Assembly: GCF_900091615.1 (NCBI RefSeq)
Contig: NZ_FMIA01000002.1
Span: 2,666,001-2,730,000 of the forward strand
Length of the DNA stretch: 64,000 bases
DNA from: Micromonospora yangpuensis
Lineage (GTDB): Bacteria > Actinomycetota > Actinomycetes > Mycobacteriales > Micromonosporaceae
Reading direction: 5' to 3'
Made by a program: the position numbers and the translations under genes. The notes beneath the pieces were generated by a model. The model was given only the letters and a program-made list of their open reading frames with translations, had not been told where the DNA came from and ran no database searches. Each line of letters begins with the position of its first letter. Within the stretch, counting starts at the first letter, position 1. This document shows positions 18,438-31,642 of this stretch, piece after piece.

Positions 18438-19768
18438 CCGCGTACCTGATCAAGAACGTGAGCGTGGTCGGTGCCGCGCCGACCGACCTGCTGATCCGCG
18501 ACGGCGTCGTGGCGCAGGCCGGTGCGGGGCTGTCCGCGCCGGACGCCGTGGTGGTCGAGGCCGACGGCCTGGTCGCCCTGCCCGGCCTGGTCGACCTGCA
18601 CACCCACCTGCGTGAACCCGGCCGGGAGGACGCCGAGACCGTCGAGTCCGGCTCCCGGGCGGCGGCGCTCGGCGGTTACACCGCCGTCTGCGCGATGGCC
18701 AACACCTCGCCGGTGGCCGACACCGCCGGCGTGGTGGAGCAGGTATGGCGGCTCGGCCGGGAGGCCGGCCTGGTCGACGTGCAGCCGATCGGCGCGGTCA
18801 CCGTGGGCCTGGCCGGCGAGCGGCTGGCCGAGCTGGGCGCGATGGCCGACTCGGCGGCCCGGGTCCGGATCTTCTCCGACGACGGGCACTGTGTCGCCGA
18901 CCCGATGCTGATGCGCAGGGCCCTGGAGTACGTGAAGGCGTTCGACGGGATCATCGCCCAGCACGCCGAGGAGCCCCGGCTCACCGAGGGCGCGCAGATG
19001 CACGAGGGTGAGGTCTCCACCCGGCTCGGCCTGACCGGCTGGCCGGCGGTCGCCGAGGAGGCGATCATCGCCCGGGACGTGCTGCTGGCCGAGCACGTCG
19101 GCAGCCGCCTGCACATCTGCCACGTCTCCACCGCCGGCAGCGTCGAGGTGCTGCGCCACGCCAAGGCCCGAGGGGTACGCGTCACCGCCGAGGTGTGCCC
19201 CCACCACCTCCTCCTGACCGACGAGGTGATCGGTGGAAGCGGGGCGGGTGCCGTCGCGGGAAGCGGTGAGCCTGGGAGCCCCGCAGGTCGGAGCTACGAC
19301 CCGGTGTTCAAGGTCAACCCGCCGCTGCGGACCGCCACCGACGTGGCCGCGTTGCGTGCCGCCCTGGTGGAGGGGGTGATCGACATCGTCGCCACCGACC
19401 ACGCGCCGCACGCGGTGGAGGACAAGGAGTGTGAGTGGGCGTACGCCCGACCGGGCATGCTCGGGTTGGAGACGGCGCTGTCGATCGCGCTGGAGGTGCT
19501 CGGGCCCGAGTGGGACCTGATCGCCGAGCGGCTCTCCCGCGCCCCGGCCCGGATCGCCGGGCTCAGCGGACACGGCGTCGACCCCGCGCCCGGGGTACCG
19601 GCCAACCTCACCCTGGTCGACCCGGCGGTCCGGCGCACCATCGAGCCGGCCGACCTGGCCAGCCGTAGCCGCAACACCCCGTACGCCCACATGACGCTCC
19701 CGGGTCGCGTCGTCGCGACCTTCCTGCGCGGCGAGGCGACCGTGCTCGACGGAAAGGCCGTGAAGTGA
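18434..19768 (+). CDS. pyrC: dihydroorotase (class I)
   Basis: This 444-residue zinc amidohydrolase cyclises carbamoyl aspartate. Metal and catalytic motifs: [15 protein letters not shown] at about 54-68; [39 protein letters not shown]; and [16 protein letters not shown] with the catalytic Asp. Between HHLLLTDE and [11 protein letters not shown] there is an unusual Gly/Ser/Ala/Pro-rich insert of about 22 residues (about 266-288), not expected in this family. Start and stop overlap pyrB and carA by 4 bases each. Confidence 0.95.
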   Translation: MTAYLIKNVSVVGAAPTDLLIRDGVVAQAGAGLSAPDAVVVEADGLVALPGLVDLHTHLREPGREDAETVESGSRAAALGGYTAVCAMANTSPVADTAGVVEQVWRLGREAGLVDVQPIGAVTVGLAGERLAELGAMADSAARVRIFSDDGHCVADPMLMRRALEYVKAFDGIIAQHAEEPRLTEGAQMHEGEVSTRLGLTGWPAVAEEAIIARDVLLAEHVGSRLHICHVSTAGSVEVLRHAKARGVRVTAEVCPHHLLLTDEVIGGSGAGAVAGSGEPGSPAGRSYDPVFKVNPPLRTATDVAALRAALVEGVIDIVATDHAPHAVEDKECEWAYARPGMLGLETALSIALEVLGPEWDLIAERLSRAPARIAGLSGHGVDPAPGVPANLTLVDPAVRRTIEPADLASRSRNTPYAHMTLPGRVVATFLRGEATVLDGKAVK

Positions 19769-20938
19769 CTGTCAGAAAACCCGCGATTCTGGTTCTGGAG
19801 GATGGTCGGACGTTCCACGGTGAGGCGTACGGCAGCGTCGGGGAGACCTTCGGCGAGGCGGTCTTCAACACCGGCATGACCGGCTACCAGGAGACGCTTA
19901 CCGACCCGTCCTACCACCGTCAGGTGGTGGTGCAGACCGCACCGCACATCGGCAACACCGGGGTCAACGACGACGACGACGAGTCGGGGCGGATCTGGGT
20001 GGCCGGGTACGTGGTCCGCGACCCGGCCCGGGTCAGCTCGAACTGGCGCGCCCGGGGCGGGCTGGCCGACCGGCTGGCCGCCGAGGGTGTGGTCGGGATC
20101 AGCGGCATCGACACCCGGGCGCTGACCCGGCACCTGCGGGAGCGGGGTGCGATGCGGGTGGGTATCTCCAGCGTCGACGACGATCCGCAGGCCCTGCTGT
20201 CCCGGGTCCGGCAGGCCCCCGAGATGGTCGGCGCGGATCTCTCCGCCGAGGTGAGCACCGCGCAGCCGTACGTGGTCGAGGCCGAGGGGGAGCACCGGTA
20301 CACGGTGGCCGCGTTGGACCTGGGGATCAAGCGCAACGTGCCGCGTCGGCTCGCCGCCCGTGGGGTGACCACCCACGTGCTGCCGGCCGGTTCGACGATC
20401 GAGGACCTGCTCGCCACCGGCGCGGACGCGGTCTTCTTCTCGCCCGGCCCGGGGGACCCGGCCACCGCCGACGGCCCGACCGAGCTGGCCCGGGAGGTGC
20501 TGCGTCGGCGGGTGCCGCTGTTCGGCATCTGCTTCGGCAGCCAGATCCTCGGCCGGGCGCTCGGCTTCGGCACCTACAAGCTCGGCTACGGCCACCGGGG
20601 CATCAACCAGCCGGTGCTCGACCGGGCCACCGGCAAGGTCGAGGTGACCAGCCACAACCACGGCTTCGCGGTCGCCTGGCCGGGCCGCGAACAGCAGCCC
20701 GGTGCGGTGCGGGTGCCGGGTGCCCAGCCCGGCGCGGTGGTGCCCGACCAGGTGGTCGAGACGGACTTCGGTGGGGTGCAGGTCTCCCACGTCTGCCTCA
20801 ACGACAACGTGGTGGAGGGGCTGCGGGCCAGGGACGTGCCCGCCTTCACCGTCCAGTACCACCCGGAGGCGGCGGCCGGCCCGCACGACGCGGACTACCT
20901 CTTCGACCGCTTCGCCGAACTCATCGAAGGTGGGAAGA

Positions 20939-20946
<8 letters not shown>
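19765..20946 (+). CDS. carA: carbamoyl-phosphate synthase small subunit
   Basis: This 393-residue glutaminase subunit supplies ammonia to CarB. The N-terminal domain opens with [17 protein letters not shown]. The class I amidotransferase domain carries the nucleophile in [15 protein letters not shown] and the His/Glu pair in [12 protein letters not shown]. The GTG start overlaps pyrC by 4 bases and the 3' end overlaps carB by 8 bases, so equal subunit synthesis is likely. Confidence 0.96.
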
Positions 20947-24331
<3,385 letters not shown>

Positions 24332-24365
24332 CCGGGTGCCTGCTGCCGGGCGAGGGCGGTCCGGC

Positions 24366-25409
24366 GTGATCTTCGAGCGGGCGGTACGTCCGTGGCTGTT
24401 CCGCCTCGGCGGCGGTGACGCCGAGGCGGCGCACGACTGGACGCTGCGCCGGCTGGCGGTGCTGGCCCGGCAGCCGGCGGCGCTGGCCGCGCTGCGGGCC
24501 CGGTACCTGGTCCAGGCCCCCCGCACGGTGTTCGGGGTGCGGTTTCCCAACCCGGTCGGGCTGGCCGCCGGGATGGACAAGAACGGGTTGGCGTTGCCGG
24601 CCTGGTCGGCGCTGGGCTTCGGCTTCGTCGAGGTCGGCACGGTGACCGCGCACGCCCAGCCGGGCAACCCCCGGCCCCGGTTGTTCCGGCTGCCCGACAG
24701 CGCCGCCGTGGTCAACCGGATGGGCTTCAACAACGCCGGGGCCGAGGCGCTCGCGGTCCGGCTGGCGGCGTTGCCCCGCCCGCTCGGGGTACCGCTGGGC
24801 ATCTCGCTCGGCAAGTCCAAGGTGACCCCGTTGGACGAGGCGGTCGAGGACTACCTCGCCTCCTACCGGGCGTTGCGTTCCCACGGCGACTACTTCGCGG
24901 TCAACGTCTCCTCGCCGAACACCCCGGGGCTGCGGTCGTTGCAGGACAAGGAGCACCTGGACGCCCTGCTGGCGGCGCTGGTGGGGGAGAAGCCGGTGCT
25001 GGTCAAGATCGCTCCGGATCTGACCGAGCCGGCCATCGCCGAGCTGCTGGAGGTCTGTCTGGCCCGGGGTGCGGCCGGGGTGATCGCCACCAACACCACG
25101 TTGTCGCGCGACGGCCTGGCCGCCGCCGACCGGCCGCGGGGCGCGCAGGCCGGTGGGCTCTCCGGGCGACCGTTGGCCGAACGGGCCCGCGCGGTGGTCT
25201 CCTTCGTGCACACCGAGACCGGTGGGCGGCTGCCGGTGGTCGGGGTGGGTGGGATTCTCGACCCGGACGACGCCACCCGGATGTTCGACGCCGGCGCGAG
25301 CCTCGTGCAGCTCTACACCGGTTTCATCTACCGTGGGCCGGGCCTGACCCGCGCCGTGGCCCGAGCCGCGGCGGGTGTCGCGCCGCCGACCGCGGCCACC
25401 CTCCGGTGA
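24366..25409 (+). CDS. pyrD: dihydroorotate dehydrogenase (class 2, quinone-linked)
   Basis: This 347-residue FMN enzyme oxidises dihydroorotate using membrane quinone. The N-terminal amphipathic segment ([20 protein letters not shown]) typical of class 2 precedes the barrel. FMN and substrate motifs: [43 protein letters not shown] (catalytic Ser), VKIAPDLTE, and [19 protein letters not shown]. The GTG at 24366 gives the usual class 2 N-terminus. It follows carB by 34 bases and extends the pyr operon. Confidence 0.95.
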   Translation: MIFERAVRPWLFRLGGGDAEAAHDWTLRRLAVLARQPAALAALRARYLVQAPRTVFGVRFPNPVGLAAGMDKNGLALPAWSALGFGFVEVGTVTAHAQPGNPRPRLFRLPDSAAVVNRMGFNNAGAEALAVRLAALPRPLGVPLGISLGKSKVTPLDEAVEDYLASYRALRSHGDYFAVNVSSPNTPGLRSLQDKEHLDALLAALVGEKPVLVKIAPDLTEPAIAELLEVCLARGAAGVIATNTTLSRDGLAAADRPRGAQAGGLSGRPLAERARAVVSFVHTETGGRLPVVGVGGILDPDDATRMFDAGASLVQLYTGFIYRGPGLTRAVARAAAGVAPPTAATLR

Positions 25410-25488
25410 CCCCCGCCCGGCGTCCGCGACGTCGATCCGGCGCGCGCCGCCGGGCGGGACACCCCCAGCAGGTACGGCAGGAGCAGCG

Positions 25489-26766
25489 GTGACGCCCGAG
25501 GAGATCCTGGCCGCCGACCGGGCCCACGTCTGGCACCCGTACGCGCCACTGCCCCCGGCCACCCCGCCGTACGTGGTGGCCGGTGCCGAGGGGGTGCGGC
25601 TGCGCCTGGCCGACGGGCGGGAGCTGGTCGACGGCATGTCGTCGTGGTGGTCGGCGATCCACGGGTACCGCCATCCGGTGCTCGACGCCGCGGTCACCGA
25701 CCAGCTCGGCCGGATGAGTCACGTGATGTTCGGCGGGCTGACCCACGAGCCGGCGGTACGACTGGCCCGTACCCTGGTCGAGCTGGCCCCCGACGGGCTG
25801 GAGCGGGTCTTCCTCTGCGACTCGGGGTCGGTCAGCGTCGAGGTGGCGGTCAAGATGTGCCTGCAGTACCAGCGGGCCACCGGTCGACCGCAGCGGCGCC
25901 GGCTGGGCACCTGGCGCGGCGGGTACCACGGGGACACCTTCCACCCGATGAGCGTCTGCGACCCGGTCGGCGGGATGCACCATCTCTGGACCGACGTGCT
26001 GCCCCGGCAGGTCTTCGCCCCGCAACCGCCGGACGGCTTCGCCGCCCCGCCCGATCCGGCGTACGCCGCGACGCTTGTCGAGGCGGTGGAGCGGCACGCC
26101 GACGAGCTGGCCGCGGTGATCGTCGAGCCGGTGGTGCAGGGCGCCGGCGGGATGCGCTTCCACCACCCCGAGTACCTGCGGGTGCTGCGCGAGGTGACCC
26201 GGGCGCACGGGGTACTGCTGGTCTTCGACGAGATCGCCACCGGGTTCGGCCGGACCGGGACGATGTTCGCCGCCGAACACGCCGGGGTCACCCCGGACGT
26301 GCTCTGTCTCGGCAAGGCGCTGACCGGCGGGTACCTCAGCCTGGCCGCCGCGCTCTGTACCCCGGAGGTCGCCTGGGGCATCTCCGCCGACGGCGGTGTG
26401 CTGGCGCACGGCCCCACCTTCATGGGCAACCCGTTGGCCTGCGCGGTGGCCAACGCCTCCGTGGGGCTGCTGCGCGCCGGTGACTGGGCCGCCGAGGTCC
26501 GCCGGGTGGGCGCCGGTCTGGCGGCCGGGCTGGAGCCGCTGCGCGGCGCGCCGGGGGTACGCGACGTGCGGGTGCTGGGCGCGATCGGCGTGGTGCAGCT
26601 CGACCACGAGGTGGACCTGCCCGCCGCCACCGCCGCGGCGGTGGGGCGGGGCGTCTGGCTGCGTCCGTTCCGGGACCTGGTCTACGCCATGCCGCCGTAC
26701 GTGACCGACGACGACGACCTGGCCCGGATCACGGCCGGGATGGCCGCGGCGGTGGCGGCGGGCTGA
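25489..26766 (+). CDS. bioA: adenosylmethionine-8-amino-7-oxononanoate aminotransferase
   Basis: This 425-residue class III PLP aminotransferase makes 7,8-diaminopelargonate for biotin, using SAM as amino donor. Markers: [10 protein letters not shown] near the N-terminus, [18 protein letters not shown] with the double Trp of Bio[16 protein letters not shown] (PLP phosphate site), [17 protein letters not shown], and the PLP lysine in [12 protein letters not shown]. The GTG at 25489 has AGGAG five bases upstream. No other bio gene is near; its position between pyrD and pyrF is odd but on the same strand. Confidence 0.93.
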   Translation: MTPEEILAADRAHVWHPYAPLPPATPPYVVAGAEGVRLRLADGRELVDGMSSWWSAIHGYRHPVLDAAVTDQLGRMSHVMFGGLTHEPAVRLARTLVELAPDGLERVFLCDSGSVSVEVAVKMCLQYQRATGRPQRRRLGTWRGGYHGDTFHPMSVCDPVGGMHHLWTDVLPRQVFAPQPPDGFAAPPDPAYAATLVEAVERHADELAAVIVEPVVQGAGGMRFHHPEYLRVLREVTRAHGVLLVFDEIATGFGRTGTMFAAEHAGVTPDVLCLGKALTGGYLSLAAALCTPEVAWGISADGGVLAHGPTFMGNPLACAVANASVGLLRAGDWAAEVRRVGAGLAAGLEPLRGAPGVRDVRVLGAIGVVQLDHEVDLPAATAAAVGRGVWLRPFRDLVYAMPPYVTDDDDLARITAGMAAAVAAG

Positions 26767-26995
26767 GCCGCCGGGACCCTCGGGCCGCCCCGTCCCACCG
26801 GGCGGCCGGTGGGAGGCCGTGGGCCCGCCCCACGACGGGGGACCGGTCGGGAAGTGTCCGGGCCACCCGGTGGCGTCGGTCGCCCCGGTGTGGGGCCACC
26901 CGGGGGCGTCGGGGACCCGACGGCGTGAGCCACGCGACGGCGTGGGAGGACGTGCGACGGCGCAGCCGTCGCGGGAGAGAGGGAGTTGCACAGCG
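26767..26995 (+). other. bioA-pyrF spacer with short direct repeats
   Basis: This 229-base spacer carries two near-identical GGCCACCCGG-GGCGTCGG blocks (near 26860 and 26894) and two GCGACGGCGTG-like blocks near 26930. I see no gene, clear promoter or terminator. It may be leader or eroded sequence. Confidence 0.4.
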
Positions 26996-27835
26996 ATGGA
27001 GACCTTCGGGAGCCGACTGCACCGGGCGATGACCGAGCGGGGACCGCTCTGTGTCGGCATCGACCCGCACCCCGAGTTGCTCCGCCGGTGGGGCCTGCCG
27101 GACACCGTCGAGGGGCTGGACCGATTCGCCCGGACCGTCGTGGAAGCGCTCGGTGACCGGGTTGCGGTGATCAAGCCGCAGTCGGCCTTCTTCGAACGTT
27201 TCGGAGCCTCGGGCGTGTCGGTTCTAGAGTCAACTATCCGACAGTTACGAGATGTCGGCTCGCTCGTTCTGCTGGACGTCAAGCGCGGTGACATCGGTTC
27301 GACGGTGCGCGCGTACGCCTCCGCGTACCTCCATCCATCCAGCTCGCTGTATGTCGACGCGATCACCGCGAGTCCGTACCTGGGGGTCGGGTCGCTGGCT
27401 CCGATGTTCGAGTTGGCCGCCGAGCACGGTGGCGGCGTCTTCGTCCTCGCGCTCACCTCGAACCCGGAGGGTGCCGCCGTGCAGCGCGCGGTCAGTCCCG
27501 ACGGGCGGACTGTCGCGCAGACGGTCATCGACGAGATTTCCCAGCTCAACAGCGGTTGTGAACCGCTCGGTAACTTTGGGTTGGTGGTGGGGGCGACCAT
27601 TGGCGAGACAGGTCACGACCTGTCGTCGGTGGGCGGGCCGCTGCTCGCCCCGGGGCTCGGCGCACAGGGTGCCACGGCCGCCGATCTGCGTACCGTCTTC
27701 GGCTCCGGGCTCTCCGCCGTGCTGCCGTCGTACTCCCGGGAGGTGCTCAACGCGGGCCCGGACACCGCCGCGCTGCGGGCCGCTGCGGACCGGGTGCTGG
27801 CGGACTGCCGGGCCGCGCTGAGGCCTGTCGACTGA
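26996..27835 (+). CDS. pyrF: orotidine 5'-phosphate decarboxylase
   Basis: This 279-residue enzyme of the longer actinobacterial subfamily releases CO2 from OMP to give UMP. The catalytic Lys-Asp array is in LVLLDVKRGDIGST at about 91-104; substrate residues lie in GIDPHPELL near the N-terminus and LAPGLGAQGA near the C-terminus. The ATG at 26996 has GGGAG about 10 bases upstream; earlier starts in frame are unconserved. It completes UMP synthesis encoded in this window. Confidence 0.95.
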   Translation: METFGSRLHRAMTERGPLCVGIDPHPELLRRWGLPDTVEGLDRFARTVVEALGDRVAVIKPQSAFFERFGASGVSVLESTIRQLRDVGSLVLLDVKRGDIGSTVRAYASAYLHPSSSLYVDAITASPYLGVGSLAPMFELAAEHGGGVFVLALTSNPEGAAVQRAVSPDGRTVAQTVIDEISQLNSGCEPLGNFGLVVGATIGETGHDLSSVGGPLLAPGLGAQGATAADLRTVFGSGLSAVLPSYSREVLNAGPDTAALRAAADRVLADCRAALRPVD

Positions 27836-27877
27836 CTGACGGCTCGGTCACTTTGCGTCCATGGGCGCGTGCCCACG

Positions 27878-27906
27878 TTGCCGAAAGCTCCGTTGACCGC
27901 TAGTTT
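27878..27906 (+). promoter_or_regulatory. candidate promoter of mihF
   Basis: TTGCCG (27878-27883), a 17-base spacer and TAGTTT (27901-27906) resemble a housekeeping sigma promoter. It sits in less GC-rich DNA about 105 bases before mihF. The 175-base spacer holds no other feature I can support. Confidence 0.45.
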
Positions 27907-28010
27907 TCCCCGCGCTGGGAACCACGGACCCCTTTGGTTGCCAGCGACACCACGTTTCACAGATGCGGCGGTGCGTCCCGCCCGTCGCGATAGGGACCTG
28001 AGGAGAACTG

Positions 28011-28328
28011 GTGCCGCTCCCGTCACTGACCCCCGAGCAGCGCGCAGCCGCGCTGGAAAAGGCTGCGGAGATCCGCAAAGCCCGTGCTGAGCTGAAGGAG
28101 CAGCTCAAGCAGGGCAAGACCACCCTCGCCGCCGTGCTCGACCGGGCCGAGTCCGACGATGTCGTCGGCAAGCTCAAGGTCTCGGCCGTCCTGCAGTCGA
28201 TGCCGGGCATCGGCAAGATCCGGGCGACCCAGATCATGGAGAAGCTGAAGATCGCCGACAGTCGCCGCCTGCGTGGGCTCGGCGAGCAGCAGCGCAAGGC
28301 GCTGCTGGGAGAGTTCGCCGCGAACTGA
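28011..28328 (+). CDS. mihF: integration host factor, actinobacterial type
   Basis: This 105-residue basic nucleoid protein is of the mIHF type found only in actinobacteria, unrelated to HU-like IHF. A long N-terminal helix (PEQRAAALEKAAEIRKARAE) precedes the helix-two-turn-helix DNA-binding part with LQSMPGIGKIRATQIMEKL at about 63-81. The GTG at 28011 follows AGGAG. It sits at the head of the conserved mihF-gmk-rpoZ-coaBC-metK block. In Streptomyces it affects chromosome condensation and development. Confidence 0.94.
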   Translation: MPLPSLTPEQRAAALEKAAEIRKARAELKEQLKQGKTTLAAVLDRAESDDVVGKLKVSAVLQSMPGIGKIRATQIMEKLKIADSRRLRGLGEQQRKALLGEFAAN

Positions 28329-28354
28329 ATCGCGGCAGCGTGTAGAAACAAGCA

Positions 28355-28858
28355 GTGAGCACGGACGGCGAGACGCGCCCGGCAGCTCGGCTCACTGTCC
28401 TGGCCGGACCTTCCGGTGCCGGCAGGGAGAGTGTGGTCGAGCTGGTCCGGGCGCGTTCCCCGGCCATCTGGACTCCGGCGCCGGCCACCACCCGGCCGCG
28501 CCGCGAGTGCGAGGTGGACGGAATCGACCGGGTCTTTCTCGACCCGGTCGAGTTCGACCAACTGGCCGCCGCCGGCCAGTTGCTGGAGTGGGCCCGGATC
28601 GGGCCGTACCGGCGGGGTACGCCGGGCGAGTCGGTCCGGTCCCGGTTGCGTGCCGGTCGGCCGGTGCTGCTCCCGCTGGACCTGGTCGGCGCGTCGCAGG
28701 TGCGTGCGGCGTTCCCGGGGTCCCGGCTGGTGCTGCTCCGGCCGCCCGGGTACCGTCCCGAGCCGGCCGTCGACGCCCTCGTGGACCACACCGTGCTGCA
28801 CGACCGTACCGAGCGGGCCGTGGACGAACTGGTAGGCTTGCTCGGTTCTGTCACTTGA
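28355..28858 (+). CDS. degenerate guanylate-kinase-like protein
   Basis: This 167-residue protein occupies the position of gmk between mihF and rpoZ. The family core is recognisable: [11 protein letters not shown] at 13-23, TTR...CEVDG at 45-55, LLEWARIG at 76-83, and [21 protein letters not shown] at 101-121. However, the P-loop reads GPSGAGRES, without the catalytic Lys; Tyr residues of the GMP site (in the HYHF and YGTP contexts) are Arg; and the lid segment of about 25-30 residues is missing after LRPPGYRPE. Activity as a guanylate kinase is doubtful. The GTG start fits spacing; no better start exists. Confidence 0.75.
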   Translation: MSTDGETRPAARLTVLAGPSGAGRESVVELVRARSPAIWTPAPATTRPRRECEVDGIDRVFLDPVEFDQLAAAGQLLEWARIGPYRRGTPGESVRSRLRAGRPVLLPLDLVGASQVRAAFPGSRLVLLRPPGYRPEPAVDALVDHTVLHDRTERAVDELVGLLGSVT

Positions 28859-28877
28859 GACGACGCTGAGGTTATTC

Positions 28878-29141
28878 GTGGGATCCATCGCCAACCCCGA
28901 AGGCATCACCAACCCGCCGATCGACGAGCTGCTCGACAAGACCACCTCGAAGTACGCGCTGGTGATCTTCGCCGCCAAGCGTGCCCGTCAGGTCAACGCC
29001 TACTACAGCCAGCTCGGCGAGGGCCTGCTGGAGTACGTCGGCCCGCTGGTGGAGACCACCCCGCAGGAGAAGCCGCTCTCCATCGCCATGCGGGAGATCA
29101 ACGCGGGCCTGCTCACCGCCGAGCCGACCGACCAGCCGTAG
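28878..29141 (+). CDS. rpoZ: RNA polymerase omega subunit
   Basis: This 87-residue omega subunit assists assembly of RNA polymerase by clamping the beta-prime C-terminus. The signature [20 protein letters not shown] and [13 protein letters not shown] at residues 13-45, followed by [11 protein letters not shown], is typical of actinobacterial RpoZ. The GTG at 28878 follows the gmk-like gene by 19 bases. Confidence 0.95.
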   Translation: MGSIANPEGITNPPIDELLDKTTSKYALVIFAAKRARQVNAYYSQLGEGLLEYVGPLVETTPQEKPLSIAMREINAGLLTAEPTDQP

Positions 29142-29158
29142 TCCGCCCCGGCCCGCCG

Positions 29159-30367
29159 ATGTCCGCCGAGATCGTCCTCGGAGTCGGCGGCGGCATCGCC
29201 GCCTACAAGGCGTGTGAGCTGCTGCGACTGTTCACCGAGTCGGGGCACCGGGTCCGCGTCGTGCCGACTGGGTCGGCCCTGCGCTTCGTCGGCGCGCCGA
29301 CCTGGGCCGCGCTCTCCGGACAGCCGGTCGCCGACGACGTCTGGGCGCAGGTGCACGAGGTGCCGCACGTGCGGCTCGGTCAACGGGCCGACCTCGTGGT
29401 GGTCGCGCCGGCCACCGCCGACCTGCTGGCCCGTGCCGCCCACGGCCTCGCCGACGACCTGCTCACCAACACCCTGCTCACCGCCCGGTGCCCGGTGCTG
29501 CTGGCCCCGGCCATGCACACCGAGATGTGGGAGCACCCCGCCACCGTGGCCAACGTCGCGACCCTGCGCTCCCGCGGGGTACGGGTGATCGAGCCGGCCG
29601 TCGGGCGGCTCACCGGCGCGGACAGCGGCAAGGGGCGGCTGCCCGATCCGGCCGAGATCTTCGCGATCGCCCGCCGGACGTTGGCCCGGGGCCCGGCCTC
29701 CGCCGACCTCGCCGGCCGGCACGTGGTGGTCACCGCCGGTGGCACCCGGGAGCCGTTGGACCCGGTGCGGTTCCTCGGCAACCGCTCGTCGGGCAAACAG
29801 GGCTACGCCTTCGCCCGCGCGGCGGTGGCCCGGGGCGCCCGGGTGACCCTGATCTCGGCCAATGTCTCCCTCGCCCCGCCGGCCGGCGTGGACCTGGTCC
29901 GGGTCGGCACCACCGAGCAGTTGCGTACCGCGACGCTGTCGGCAGCCGCCGGAGCGGACGCGGTGGTGATGGCGGCGGCACCTGCCGATTTCCGACCGGC
30001 GAGCTACTCCACCAGCAAAATCAAGAAGTCGACGGACGAAGCCCCTACCATCGAACTCGTCATCAATCCCGACATCGCCGCCGAGTTGGGTCGGGACCGT
30101 CGGCCGGAGCAGGTACTGGTGGTGTTCGCAGCGGAGACCGGTGACGCCGAGGCCAACGGCCGGGCCAAACTCGCCCGCAAGCGAGCCGACCTCATCGTCA
30201 TCAACGAGGTCGGTCCGGACAAGGTCTTCGGCGCCGACACCAACGCGGCCACCGTCGTCGGTGCCGACGGCGCCACGCACACCCTGGCCGAGCGGTCCAA
30301 GGAGGAGCTGGCCGACGACGTCTGGGACCTCGTCGTCGCGCGGTGGCCGGCCCTTCCCGAAAGGTGA
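29159..30367 (+). CDS. coaBC: phosphopantothenoylcysteine decarboxylase / phosphopantothenate-cysteine ligase
   Basis: This 402-residue bifunctional enzyme carries out two steps of coenzyme A synthesis. The N-terminal CoaC flavoprotein domain (about 1-180) has GVGGGIAAYKACELLR, the catalytic His in EVPHVRLGQRADL, and the clamp PAMHTEMW, where enterobacteria have PAMN. The C-terminal CoaB domain (about 185-402) begins HVVVTAGGTREPLDPVRF and contains the Lys-rich STSKIKKS motif. At the place of the catalytic flap Cys of E. coli CoaC the sequence reads GADSGKGRL; whether this is the actinobacterial norm I cannot check here. Confidence 0.95.
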   Translation: MSAEIVLGVGGGIAAYKACELLRLFTESGHRVRVVPTGSALRFVGAPTWAALSGQPVADDVWAQVHEVPHVRLGQRADLVVVAPATADLLARAAHGLADDLLTNTLLTARCPVLLAPAMHTEMWEHPATVANVATLRSRGVRVIEPAVGRLTGADSGKGRLPDPAEIFAIARRTLARGPASADLAGRHVVVTAGGTREPLDPVRFLGNRSSGKQGYAFARAAVARGARVTLISANVSLAPPAGVDLVRVGTTEQLRTATLSAAAGADAVVMAAAPADFRPASYSTSKIKKSTDEAPTIELVINPDIAAELGRDRRPEQVLVVFAAETGDAEANGRAKLARKRADLIVINEVGPDKVFGADTNAATVVGADGATHTLAERSKEELADDVWDLVVARWPALPER

Positions 30368-30448
30368 GTGTGGCCCACCGTTCAAGCGTTCGTCGAAACC
30401 CGATGACTACACTTCCGCGGAACGACTTTTCCTCAGCTTAGGAGTGCC

Positions 30449-31642
30449 GTGACACGCCGCCTCTTCACTTCCGAATCGGTCACGGAAGGCCACCCGGACA
30501 AGATCGCCGACCAGATCAGCGACGGTATTCTGGATGCGCTGCTCGCCGAGGACCCGCACAGCCGGGTGGCCGTGGAGACCCTGATCACCACGGGTCAGGT
30601 CCACGTCGCCGGCGAGGTGACCACCAAGGCGTACGCCGACATCCCGACGATCGTGCGGGAGACCATCCTGCGGATCGGGTACGACTCGTCGAAGAAGGGT
30701 TTCGACGGGGCGTCCTGTGGCGTCAGCGTCTCGATTGGCGCCCAGTCGCCGGACATCGCCCAGGGCGTCGACAACGCCTTCGAGCTGCGTACCGGGTCGT
30801 CGGAGAGCGCGCTCGACGCGCAGGGCGCCGGTGACCAGGGCATGATGTTCGGCTTCGCCTGCTCCGAGACGCCGGAGCTGATGCCGCTGCCGATCGCGCT
30901 GGCGCACCGGCTGTCCCGCCGGCTCGCCGCGGTCCGCAAGGACGGCACCGTGCCGTACCTGCGCCCGGACGGCAAGACCCAGGTCACCATCGAGTACGAG
31001 GGGCTGCGCCCGGTCCGGCTGAACACCGTCGTGGTGTCCAGCCAGCACGCCGCGGACATCTCGCTGGAGTCGCTGCTCACCCCGGACGTACGGGAGCACG
31101 TGATCACCCCGGAGCTGGAGGGCCTCGGCCTCGACACCGAGGGTTACCGGCTGCTGGTCAACCCGACCGGCCGGTTCGAGGTCGGCGGCCCGATGGGCGA
31201 CGCCGGCCTGACCGGGCGGAAGATCATCGTCGACACCTACGGCGGGTACGCCCGCCACGGCGGCGGCGCGTTCTCCGGCAAGGACCCGTCCAAGGTGGAC
31301 CGGTCGGCCGCGTACGCGATGCGCTGGGTGGCCAAGAACGTGGTGGCCGCCGGCCTGGCCGAGCGGTGCGAGGCGCAGGTCGCGTACGCGATCGGCAAGG
31401 CCCACCCGGTCAGCCTCTTCATCGAGACCTTCGGCACCGAGACCGTGCCGGTCGCCTCGATCGAGAAGGCCGTCAGCGAGATCTTCGACCTGCGTCCGGC
31501 CGCGATCATCCGCGATCTCGACCTGCTCCGCCCGATCTACCAGCAGACCGCCGCGTACGGCCACTTCGGCCGGGAGCTGCCCGAGCTGACCTGGGAGAGC
31601 ACCGACCGGGCCGCCGACCTCAAGTCGGCTGCGGGAGCCTGA
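30449..31642 (+). CDS. metK: S-adenosylmethionine synthetase
   Basis: This 397-residue enzyme makes SAM from methionine and ATP. Motifs: [20 protein letters not shown] with the catalytic His at the N-terminus, [13 protein letters not shown] at about 127-139, [19 protein letters not shown] (P-loop-like), and the three-domain layout. The GTG at 30449 is preceded by TAGGAG. The 81-base upstream spacer is too short for, and does not resemble, known SAM riboswitches. The stop codon overlaps the only plausible start of priA. Confidence 0.96.
   Translation: MTRRLFTSESVTEGHPDKIADQISDGILDALLAEDPHSRVAVETLITTGQVHVAGEVTTKAYADIPTIVRETILRIGYDSSKKGFDGASCGVSVSIGAQSPDIAQGVDNAFELRTGSSESALDAQGAGDQGMMFGFACSETPELMPLPIALAHRLSRRLAAVRKDGTVPYLRPDGKTQVTIEYEGLRPVRLNTVVVSSQHAADISLESLLTPDVREHVITPELEGLGLDTEGYRLLVNPTGRFEVGGPMGDAGLTGRKIIVDTYGGYARHGGGAFSGKDPSKVDRSAAYAMRWVAKNVVAAGLAERCEAQVAYAIGKAHPVSLFIETFGTETVPVASIEKAVSEIFDLRPAAIIRDLDLLRPIYQQTAAYGHFGRELPELTWESTDRAADLKSAAGA

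Noticed and set aside
30368..30448. SAM riboswitch before metK
   Set aside because: The spacer is only 81 bases and lacks the conserved S-box, SAM-II or SAM-IV blocks.
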